This document shows, one piece after another, positions 1 through 12,100 of a stretch of DNA of 33,625 bases. The position numbers and the translations under genes are program-made. This DNA is from Lobulomyces angularis. Taxonomy: Eukaryota; Chytridiomycota; Chytridiomycetes; Lobulomycetales; Lobulomycetaceae. The notes below the pieces were generated by a model, which worked only from the letters and a program-made list of their open reading frames with translations, had not been told where the DNA came from and did no database searches. Numbering within the stretch: position 1 is the first letter of the stretch; every line of letters begins with the position of its first letter. The stretch lies in NCBI GenBank assembly GCA_027604685.1, contig JADHYX010000138.1:17949-51573 (forward strand), read 5' to 3'.

Positions 1-77
1 TTTTCTTTTTTTTTTAAGAAACTATATTTTTTATGCTTATGTTTTTTATGTATATGTGCTTTTTGATATTGAATTAT

Positions 78-176
78 CTATACCCAAGGATTCCATCCTA
101 ACCAGGTTCTACCTAATATATTTGCATCAGTTGCTAAATCTATCAAACAATCGACTTGATCAGGAATTGCCAAATT
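78..176 (-). other. FATC domain of DNA-PKcs
   Basis: The last 32 residues read QVDCLIDLATDANILGRTW and then LGWNPWV, closely matching the human PRKDC terminus (ATDPNILGRTW, then EGWEPWM). The ATDxNILGRTW signature separates DNA-PKcs from ATM, ATR, mTOR, SMG1 and TRRAP, which makes this short stretch strong evidence for orthology. Confidence 0.95.
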
Positions 177-3100
177 GGTGCAGGATGCTTGCGCACGAAA
201 ATTCACCTGCTTGTCGCCACGAATTGCTTCAGATAATGGTGCAAAATAAGGTTTCTGATTATGCCCTAGAGACAGTTCTTCTATCATTATAACTAAAATT
301 TAAGAATTGAATTAGCTACTATTAGGAAAAACAATTTTAACCTGCAGGATTTTCTCCTTTAAGTTTTCGAGATGCTATTTCAAGTTTTTTAATTGGATAC
401 CAAGTAGGTGCTATGGAACCGTTGTCTTCATTCGCATTAGCGACTTCCTTGCCTTCCATTGAAGCAGTCTTGGCTGATTCTAAAAAAAAAAAAAACATCA
501 TCAAGATTATTAACATTATTATTTTAAAAGGTTTTCCATTTACTTTGTTTTTTGGCACTTTTCATTGCTCTATCACGCCATTCAATTAAAGGCTCTTTTA
601 TAAATATATCCATTACATTTAATACCAAATCCTTTTTTTCTCTAAGCGCTGTAGTTTTTTTAATAATCTTTTTAATTTTTGGGTGATATTGATTAAATTT
701 TGCTACCTTGTAGAGAACTAATCATTGGCTGTCTAAGTAAAACCGATTTTCCTAAAGGTTTTAAAAATAATTCCATTTGATTTGTTAGTCTAAATGGGAT
801 CATTTCAGGAATAGGTAACACTTCAGTCGCGGATCCAAATGCATGACCAAAGTCAATCGCAATGATCTTTCCACTTAATTCATCCTAGAAAAAATAAAAT
901 TAAACAACACAGTAGAGAATCTACCAATAAAAAATTTTCCGTATGCCTATCACCAATTCCAAGAAGGTAGGAGCAAATACTTAAACTTCCCAAAGAACTG
1001 GCAAATTCTGACCTAATTTTTAAAAATGCTTCAGGGGAACTAGATTTTTTTAAGAAATATCTTTTTAGAAATGGTTCAGACATCACGCTTAGAACTTTTT
1101 TAAAACTAGCTACTACAGACTCTTTCTTTTCTTTAGTGTTGAATGAAGCATATACTAAAATAAAAATAGTAAATATATTAATAAAATTTTCTAATGACAA
1201 TTTACTTTCTCCGAATCCTCCTTTTTTATGATTCTTTGTTAAATTTTCCAGAAATAGTGATCTGGCTGCTTCAGTAGCTTTTTCAAACCCTATTTCTGAT
1301 TTCAAACAATCTCTGTAGGGACGTGTATTAACACACCTTGAAAACATAGTCTAGTTGTCTACCTTGAAATTATTAATTCATACCATTCTATCATCCCTAG
1401 GTTCCCAGTCAAAGGTACAACTTTATAAGTTTTCAAAGAAATTTGATTTTTTGAGCAGTAATGATTATGCGACAAAATGTTATTCATTATTTGAAACATT
1501 TGTTGAATTCTTTGATCAAGCCTTAGATCTTCACCTCCCTTTATTAACCAAGAATATTCCTTTTCATCAGTGCCGATTAAGGTAATTTTTTTTGGTTTTC
1601 GCTGAAAATAAATAAAATAACAAAAAAAAAATAATTTTTACAATTGAGTTCATCACCAAAACGGTTGGATGGAAACTAAAAATCTTAGTGTGGTGTAATA
1701 TGTTGGGTTTTTCAATTCCCTCATACTGTCCTGGAACTTCAAGTAATTCATCAAAATTTGCGCTTTTAAAGCTGTCTAGCCAAGGTGAATACTCTTTTAA
1801 CAGTATGGTTCCCGAATTTAATTTTTCCACTGAAATTTTTTCCGCATAATACTTAATTAATTCATTGTAATTTTTCTTGGAAATATTTTCTCCATTTAGT
1901 CCACATATGCTTAAAATTTTGCTTCCGTGCTTTTGGGAAAAAGATTTTCCTACAGAACCCATACACTCGTGGCTATTTTTTCAAGGATAAATTGAAATAA
2001 TGTTTAGATTTAAATAATTACTGCGCATGTAAACAATAAGTTTTCATTTCATCAAAACTCTCACTTATCTTTGCTTTAGCTTGCCCCATTAAAAGTAACT
2101 ATTAAAAAGTACATTTAAGGAATTAATTTCAGAATAATTTTTGAGTTATGTCACCGGAAGGGTGTCTAACCAGTCTTTAAAAATATGCGCTGGCTCTCCC
2201 AATCTTTTTAACTCAGAAAGCAATTTAAAGAGCAAATCTGATTTGACTAACTCTTTTAAAATTTTTACCGAATCCTGAATTTTCCAAGATTCTTGGTCAT
2301 TTTGATAAACATACTGATTGCTACTTATATAAAGTGGAAATATCAAAGCTGCTGGATAACGTTTGGCAATCTAATAAGGGTAAACCGAGTCGCAAATTTT
2401 AAAAAAAAAATATTTTTCACCTTTAATAAAATTGGAAAAACCCCATTACTAGATTTCTTATCAAGCATAGCAGTTAATTGCGCAACCCATTTCAAAAACA
2501 GCCATAAAGGTACAGACTCCGCCTTATAATTTAAACCAATAGCTTTAAAAATTGAAAAAACATACCATTTTAATGAATGGAGCTATAGTAGCAGGATAAA
2601 TCTCCACTATTTGTAATAAGCGGGGAAAAAAATTTACTGACTCCGAATTTCTAAATTTTGACATCAAGTTTAAGTTAGTGGTTACAACGGTAGTCGCAAA
2701 CAATTCTTTGTCTAAGTTTCCAGAAATATCATAATGGTAGTTTTCCATTTTTCTTAAAATTTTATCACAAAACTGATTAAAACTAAAAAATGTCTTTTCC
2801 AGTATTTTATATTCAGTTGATTCAGCAACATTTTTCGTAATAAAATCAAAACTTGTAAAGGCCCTATTTATAAAACTTAACTGGTAGTCTCCAAGACTAC
2901 AAAACTCGGAAGATAGATTCTTAGTATCCTTAACGAAATATCTATTTTTCTGAATATGCGCAAGAATATCGTTTTTATTAGTTTCATCTAATAGAATTTC
3001 AGAAATTTTCGAGTGAAGACACCCTTCTAATAATAGGAATTTCCTTTGAACGGGTTCACTTAATTTTTCAATGCTTGACTAAAATGAGAACTGTAAACTT

Positions 3101-6100
3101 TCAAGTAATAATCAAAACTCATACCTTGTAATAGTTGAAAGTACCTAAAACATCTCCGGCATTGTTGATAGATTCACTCAGATTTGAAGAATGATGGAGG
3201 CGTTTCAAAAAGTTTTTTAACAAAGGATAATGATAGTCTGGGTAAAGATCATTATTGCTGGGTTTGTATTTTTCTAGCCAATTTCCCGCCACAGAAAGAC
3301 TAATCTGCTCTCTCGCTGCTTTTGCAATTTTTCTACAGAATTTCTTTTCATAAGACTAGAAAATTAATAATTTGAAAAAATAATGCAATACTTCAAAATT
3401 GAATGCCATTTCAGGTACAGTTTCCAACATTGTTTTTCTATTAAAAATAATGTCATCCCAAACTTCCAAAGAGTCTTTCTCAACATTAGGATATCTGAGA
3501 TAATTTAACAAAAAATAGATTTTTTTTAAAGTTACCGAATATTCCACACATCAAGTAGACTTTTGACGCCACTTAATGCAGATTTGGCTGTTAAAAATTC
3601 ATCCAGCTCATGAATCTTGATTAAAATTAGTGCATGTAGGTAGTTACCAATTTTACCTTTTGTAAATTCTGAAGAAGGCATCTTCTTACTTCTGATGACA
3701 GTGGATGCAGATTAGAAAACTTTAAGAGAAATTGCTCTTGAGCCATCTTAATGTAGATTTTTGATGATGAAATATCATTCTTTAACAGGAAATATAATGC
3801 AAGTTCTGATATTTTTAATTTATGTAAGTAAATACCAAAAATTATTATAACCAACCAGATTGGAATTGTGACTCAATAATCCACCTAAATTCTGTAAGTT
3901 TCATGCATTTTTTTTTTTGTTAAAAATACCGTTTTTCATTTTCATTTGGACTTAAATACTTATCAATAAATGTGTGCAGTGGATTCGGTTCTTCTTCTGT
4001 CCAAGGATAAAAAATTTGTTCCTCAATGCGTCCATTCTTCAATCTCACGTGCGACTGGATGAAATATGCTAAATATGGATCTACAATATCCTCGTCCCAT
4101 AATTTGCTCAAGTTCCCATCAACTTCATCTATTGAGATAGCACTCAGTTCATCCCACTTGCCAAGTTTTCTCAAACACTAAATATAAGTAACATGTTAAA
4201 AAAGGATTATACCTCCAGTTGGCCAGTAGTCCACAAATCCAAGTCCATTTGCGTTTCTTCTCTGTTTTCTGATCGCAGAGCCTCTATAAAAGTCTCCAAT
4301 GCCTTTTCGTAATTTCCTACGGATTCAAATCTTATGGCCTCTGCAATAGCATAAACAATGTAAACTTTTAAAAAATCAGTTACCTTTAGTTTGCTGGGCA
4401 CAAGCAATTTTAGATTCGTAAATGGCATGATAAACTTCACTATTTTCCATTTTTTTATACAACATTGCTATCTTCGACCAAATTTCTGAATATAAACCCT
4501 TTTTCGTTGCTGATGTTCGAGGTTTCTTCAAAGCAGGTTCAAAATTCACTTTCTCCAAAATGGACTCTCTGCAACCATTAGGGAATCTTCTCTATATATA
4601 ATTACTTACAATATAAACGTTCCAAGCAAATAATTTTGGCTCCCAACAGAAACTTGACATATTTGACGAAAGTCCTGCTCTTTAAGAATTCTGTTGTTTA
4701 CTAATAAAAGGGCGTTGATCAGGGGAGGAAATAAGTTAGTAGTTTGAAAAATGTTTTGAATGCTATTTTTAATATCATTTTCAAATTCCTGTTGAAAACA
4801 ATTAAGTAGATTTAAAAATCGATTTAATACCTGAGATTCAGCTTTCTCTTTCAAAAGCGATTGTAAAATCAAATAGTAAACTTGCCTTGAAACCTCTACA
4901 TCAACTCGGGCCAACACTTGCAAAGGCGATATAATCTCTTTGTTTAAAATCTGAATGTCAGGAAGTTCACCAGATCTGTAAACCCTTGTTAATGAAACTT
5001 TTTTTGCTTGTGCTTCCATTTTCAAATTTTCTGTTTTTGCTTTATTCCTCCTCCTAGTTTCCGCTCTTTTGGCATAATAAAGGTAACTAGGAGCTTCTTT
5101 GTTATAAGTTCTATGCTTCAGTTCGTACACAGATATTCTAGGTTTTTGGGCACTACAAAATAAGAAAATTATTTGCAAATTCTTACTTTCCAGAATTGTC
5201 ATGAGAAGTGATTTTAGGAACAGAAAGAATGGCAGTATCAGACTGACTAAAGCTAAACATATTTCTTGTTTGTGTACTTGTCAAAGGAACGGTTGGTGTC
5301 CATTGATCGTTTTGAGTAGCTCTTAAGACAAGATTCTCATCGCCGATTTTCTCGTTCATATCCTCTGTTTGTGTTGAAGCAAACATAGGCTGCATTGCAG
5401 AATTTTGAATATATGATACGTTAATGCGAAGAGGGCGATCAAAATGGGCATTGGGTAAACTTTCATCAAACAGGGAAGATGTATAACTTGGCGCTTCTTT
5501 AGAATCTTCAAATATCATAACACTGCAATAGTTTAAAAAGGAATTTTCTACCTCAGGCACATAAAAATCACTAATTTCTGTGAATACTGTAAATAAATGA
5601 TGTCATTACCTCATCAACTGTTTCGCTCTATCAAATACGTTGGGACGTAACAAATCTTTATGCAAAAAACTTAGTATTCCATTCCTAATCTGCTCATCAG
5701 AATCCGCTAAACCAATCAATGTAGCTCTTTTCAATAATTGTGTTACACTGGATGACAGTACATTTGGTATTTTAAAAAGTTTAATAATTAATGAATAAAA
5801 TGCCCTTCTGCATGGTTCAGATGGGTGTACATAAAAAGTGGAGAGAATTTGGTCCAAAAAAAACTCAATATCGCTAAGTGTCATGGATTCCGTTAATTGA
5901 GTAAGTAAGTTTAAGGTGTAAGTTTGACAAGCATCGTCTCGATGAGTCAGCAGTCCTATTAAATCTTTTGCTCGCAGTTCTATACATTTTTAATATTCAA
6001 AAAACATTTGGTTTTAAAACCTGCAATGAGATCCGGTATATCTTTTGCCGCAGATGTCATAGCTTCTAAACATAACGCTTTCGACGCATTTGATCTGAAA

Positions 6101-9100
6101 AAAAAATTTAATACTAAGAAGTTGTTTCAGATGTTACAAAGTGGGAAGAATATATAGTATATCTTTGGCATAAGCCTTAACAATACTTGAAAAGTGTATG
6201 CTGATTTTATTTATCACAGTAACGAAGTTCTCTTTTGAAGAATTATCTGAGTTAAGTACCTGAAATTTTTTTAGCTATATTACATAAAAATTAAGTTAGG
6301 GTGTCCAAAATCATATACCTTAGCATGAGTTAAATTAAGTAAAATATTCATACTAATCATGTCTCGATTTATTTCACATAGAGAAAGTAATTGTCCAATT
6401 ACTGTGGAACTTAACGAAACGATTTCAGTTTTTTTAAGATCAAGTGTTGCAATAAGCGCTAAAAGTAGAGTGCTTTTTAGAAAACATTTAAAAAACATTA
6501 CCTTATACTTACCAGAATAAAATTGGACTGCTGACACTGAACAACTCGCTTCGTGAAAAGGGCTGATTTCATTCATGGCAAAAATAGAGCATAAGTACAG
6601 TCCTGTGATTTTTGTTTGCGTGTATAATCTGTTTTCAAAAATATCGTTTGAAGAAATAAAACCGTAAATGGATTCAGTAGGTGGGACAATAAATTCTTTC
6701 CATAACTCAATAAATGAGCGAATAATTTTTTGATTGTTGTTTATAGCGTACTTTGACTTATGTACGGAATTGGCTACCAAGTACGACTAAAAAAACTTTT
6801 AGATTTTATTATCGATAAAAATTTACCATCATTCCCTTTATTAAAAACCTATCTGAAGAAGTTGGTGAAAGTAATTGATTTTCACTCCAAACAATTAGAA
6901 GAAAGCATATGTCCTAAAAAAGAATAAAAAAAAAAACCATTCATATACCTGAACAAAGTGGTTGATTCCAGAACCAAAGTTACTTGCTTCACTAATAAGT
7001 TTGATTAGAGATCTCCACCAATCTGAGGCTACGGCGGAAAAGGCTTCTGGTATATTACAAATAATTCTCGCAATGAATATTTTAATATTCAAATGGGTAT
7101 CTAATCAAGTTTAATAAAACTTATTGTTATAACAAACCATCTTTATTAAATTTCTCCTGAAGTGGAGCAATCCATTTTGGGATTTTGTTAATTGGAGGAG
7201 AAACTGTGGTATGTAACTTTTCAATACATGAAATAATTCCTTTCATGCAAATATTTGAGTTAATTTCGTCAATTTCCAAAATTCTTGAGCTAAAAAATTT
7301 TATTTTATTTTCTTACACATTCAATTAAAATACCTTTCTTGGGGTTTTCTTTCACCTTTAGAATTTGAACCAATCTCCATCCCCGCAGAAATGGTAGCTG
7401 CCTGAAAATTCACATCAGTGTTCTGAGATAAGCTCCTATTTGAAAGAAATCCAACAGTCTAAATTACCTTAAAAAATGTGACTCTAATGTGATACTTACT
7501 TGACTCAAACTGCTATCTTGTAAATATTGGGATGATAAGTACTTCAAGTTTTGCCCATAAGTGGTGCTTGTAAGACTTGTCTTACTCTTTCTACGAAAAT
7601 CATCCAAGCTTGTTTGAACTAATGGTTTAGTTAAATCTTCAAAAAAAATTTTCTTATTTTTGTCAATAATATTATCCCACAAGTAGGTTCCTTTGGAAAT
7701 ACTTTCAGAAAACAAGAAAACAGTGAAAAATTTTTCCTCTGTTTGAGTTTTTGAAACAACTGCAGCTAAAGCTGCGTAAGCTGCTTGATGATATGCTAAA
7801 CGGATTTTGCCCAACTGTTCAGATTCACCAACAGGCACCATTTCCCTTTTTGCATCATGAGCGGCTCTCATGAGTATTTTAGTCAAAGTTGAATCGTTTT
7901 TTTCATCATTACTATTATAGCTTGTTACAATACGCCCTAAAAATTTAGTGACATAAGGAAAATTTTTTACACACCATTCTTGGAATGAACCTCTTGTATA
8001 GAAAGCCTACTGTATACTATTTCCATAACTTCAAAGCATATAGTTTTAATTACTAACTGATCAACTAATTCTTCCACCTTTCTAGCAGGTAATTCTACGA
8101 TTTTCCCAACGATATAGTTAATTTCATCAACTGTAACATCTGAGAGCATTGAAACATCACAGCTACTCAATGCTATAAAAATTAATTAGGACTTTCTGTC
8201 TCTTTACTTACTTGGAATTAAACATTGATCAGCGGCATTTTTCAAATAATCATTTTTTAAGTTGGTTTTTTTAAGAAAACTAAAATAAAAAACAGATTGA
8301 GAATTCAAGCAATTTTCGAAAATCAATATTTTACTTGAATCCCAGATCTATTATTCTCCTCACCATTGGTTTACTCATTTCAGTTGCACTAAGAGTATCA
8401 ACAGCAATTGAAATTCTGTTGGACAATTCCACTGAGTATATATGATCTGCTTCCCGTAGTGTATGCTCAAGGACAATTTCAATCACATCTGTGGAGCCCG
8501 TTAATTGAATAATGTTTAAAAGTTTCTCCATTGTAATAGAATAGTCATTGTAACGTGAAGTACCAATTTTCAAATCGCTAGGTGAAATAGGAAATGTGTC
8601 CACAATTAAAATTTTTAAATACTTATTTAACTACAAACAAAAAGATAAGCATCAAAATAGAAGAAAAACTTTTTTACTTTGACTTGAAAATCTACACATG
8701 TCTTGCGAAGAACTGAAGGAAGCAGATCTAAGGCACTAACTTTAAATTGTAATGGTAGAAGCCGATCAAGAAATTTAAAAAAAGTTTCTGTAAATAATTT
8801 AATAAAATCTTCATTGTTAGAATGAGTCAATATATTAGGATCCAGTTTCGCTAAACTTTTCCAAATATTAAGTAAACTTTCATTTCCTTTACTTGTTTCT
8901 ATTCTAGAATCTAAGAATAGTGAAAGAAATTCCACTCCTGCTGTAAACTAAATAACAGAAAAAGAACAATAAGTAATTAAAATTTATATATTACATCCCC
9001 CATAAACTTAATTGCTTCCATTTTTGCCACTGATTTGTTTCTGATTAGGTAATCCAGCAGTCCTTGAAGAATTTCCACTAAAATTTTTTTTTTGGCATCT

Positions 9101-12100
9101 TTTTTGAAAATAGCAGTAAATTCGTTCCAGTGAAGAGCTAAATGTGGATTGATGTAAACTGAAAATTTTTGATAATTCAAAGATGACAATTCAAATGCTA
9201 CATCACTGTCATCCCCAATTCCCTAAAAAAAATTTTGTTAAATGTAATAAAGCCAATTCAGCCTACTAAAAACTGATCCAAGTAACAAATTCGTATAACT
9301 TTATTAGAGAGACATATATCTGTCATTACGGCGATTAGAGATTGATTATTGGGATCAGTAGAGTTGTATCTGTATTTATCTAGAAGAGAAAGGCAAGATA
9401 TCAGTGCATCGTGCATTCCCAATAACCCTACAAAGTCCTCTCCACCAACACTCTGCAACAGTTTTACACCATTGTAAATTTGCAGAAGGTTTTTACTGTT
9501 TGACAATTCATGGGGACTTTCAACATTGGAATAAACTTCTTTAAAGTTCAAAGATAAATAATTGATAAAATCATCGTAAATTTTTTTAACTTGGCAATCA
9601 GGATGTTTGGATAATTTTAGAAAATTTTTAAGAAAGTTTCCAGTAATCAATGGAAGGTGCCTTTTAACTTCCTTTAAATTAAGTTGTATTAACTAATAGT
9701 TTTATCGGTTAACTTACATCATCTTCAACAACGAAACCAATTTGTCCTGGGTGGAATATTGTTTTGCAAACTATACTAAAAAACTGTGGTGAATGCAAAA
9801 TTGTAGATATGTATTCCAAATTTTGAAAACTGTTAGTTGTTGAAGATTTAAGAATAATTGTGATAAATGATAAACACTTAGTAACTAGTGAAGCTATTAA
9901 TTCTTTTAAAGATTTTGACTGAGATGATAACAAAAGATTGCTAACTTTAAAGTTATTCACCAAATTAAGCATAGAAAATACAGAAAATAAAAATTCAGAT
10001 GATTTGTTTTTAAATAAGCTTTCTGCTGGGACAATGTTTAACTCCAATAATGTATTGTAGCCTAGTATTTTTTGAAAAATATTTATGTTTCAGAATGATA
10101 ACTAGTTACCATCAAATGCAGCAATTAACTGAAACAATGATGCTTTGGTATCTTGATTTTCCAAAGTATTAGATTTCCCAATGTTCAGCTTACTTTTTTC
10201 GAATATGCCGGGTAGAAGTGCAGGTGTTTTTAGCATATCACGAACCCATTGTGCCGGGTCTTAATAAAAAGAAAGAATATATCTTGAATTAAAAATCTGT
10301 TTACCTGCAACGTGCCTAACCATTTCGATAAATAAACTTAAACACTCTCTGGCATAAACTCCAATGGGTGTGCCACTTTCAATGAACAGATATTCTATTA
10401 AATGACTCAAATCAGCAGTTGGGATACCAGGGAATAATCTCCTTTTTTCATTAACTGCTTTAAATAAAGAAGCTTTGTTCACAATAATTTTTTTCCAATG
10501 ACGTATTGCCGTTTGGGTTTGCTGTTGCGTACCTATATTAAATTAAAAAAATTAGATTTTAAATTAGTTTTTGAAAACTTACCCATCACAGAATGATCAT
10601 TTGAAGAAATTTTTAAACTGGTTAATAAATTATATAAAATTTCAAAAGAAAATATTTCAACTAATGAAGCTTCTTCTCTAAAAACACGGTAAATTCTATT
10701 AAACACGAGAGCTGATCCATATCTTTTATTAGAATTTCCATGATTAGCTAACAAATATAAACGTCTGAAAAACATTTAAGTTAAAATTAATGAAATAAAA
10801 ATTTTACTTAAACAGACTTTTGGCATTTATCGGGTTGTTTCTTTGAGTTTGAATAGACGTTTGTTTTATTGACCATTTTAAAAATTCGCAGGCGCTATCA
10901 GCAGCAAAGTCACGAACCTTTTGTTAATTTTTTTTAATAAATAAACTGTTAATAACAATAATTATATTACTGTCCCATTATTGGATACAACTGCTTCCAA
11001 ACAGGCATCAAGCATGGCCATAGTCTCCGGATTTTCATATTTAGAGTTCCTCGTCAGCCAGTGAATCAGTTGAAAAATTAACGGCCTGAATAAATCTCTT
11101 GTTACATTATCAACATCAGCAGCAAGGCGAAAAAGGGCAGGAAAAATATGAATATAAAGTTTATGAAACGGGCTCTATCAATTAAAAAGAAATTAATAGT
11201 TTGATTAATTATCATGTACATACCTGGGAAGATTCGTTTTCTTTTGTCCTATGTGCACTTTTCCCAATCATAAACACAGTTAAAGCATGCAAAAGTTCAC
11301 AAGCAGCAACCTTAGATTTCCGTTCAGGAGAATTTTCAGAAAGTTCAACGATTCGTGGGAGTAAGTCATCTAAAATAATTTGCATTCAAATTAAAAAAGT
11401 AACATTTTCATTACCAAAAAATATTTTTATATTTGCATCTTTGAAGGGAATATTATATGAAAGGTGTTTTACAGGATCCCATGAAATCAGTTTGCTCTCC
11501 TTTACCTTGGACTCATGGTCATTAGGAACCTCATTCATAACGCAAGCTGCGTGTTCACTTCCAACTCCCCCCAAAACTGACAGAATTCGAAATTGAAGTT
11601 CTCGCAGTTTCAAAGTTTCGGATTGGTTAATCTAATAAAATTAAAAAAAAATTGAAGTGGAAAAGTTTTTTCAATACAAAAGGGTCGTTCGCCTTCACTT
11701 TTTTAGATTGAAACCTCATCACAGCATTAGACTTAGCAATACCACCACTATCTTCACTTTCAAAACTACTATGGGTATCCACATCTAGGTACGCCTTTAA
11801 AAAAGGTAAAACTTGTCCATAAATTTCTCCCAACTTAATAGTTTTTCGTTCCTTGCCACTTTTAAACACACTGGGCCACTTTTCTAAGGCATTTAAAGCA
11901 ATGAAAGCAAGCGGAGTGTAAGAAAGTCCAAATTTCAAAGCTTGTTGTAGTGATACTAAATAGGCATTATATTAGCATAACCAATAAATTTTATTACCGA
12001 CGAGATCTCCTACAAAAATTAATTCTTGAGGAGCATTAAGTAAGAGCTGCAGGCAAGAAGCTAGTAGATCATCCCTATAGTAATGCATTCTAATGCGAAC

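Noticed and set aside
56..292. 78-codon plus-strand ORF at the left end
   Set aside because: It is antisense to the FATC and preceding segment of DNA-PKcs, whose match to the known C-terminus is unmistakable.
1337..1362. A 26-nt intron in the DNA-PKcs kinase domain
   Set aside because: It would keep the frame, but a 47-nt GT-AG intron (1337-1383) also does and gives EWCVNTRPYRDCL, which aligns without gap to human EWLENTVTLKDLL.
11201..11596. 131-codon plus-strand ORF
   Set aside because: Antisense to DNA-PKcs exons that match human PRKDC on both sides; the translated sequence has no recognisable features.
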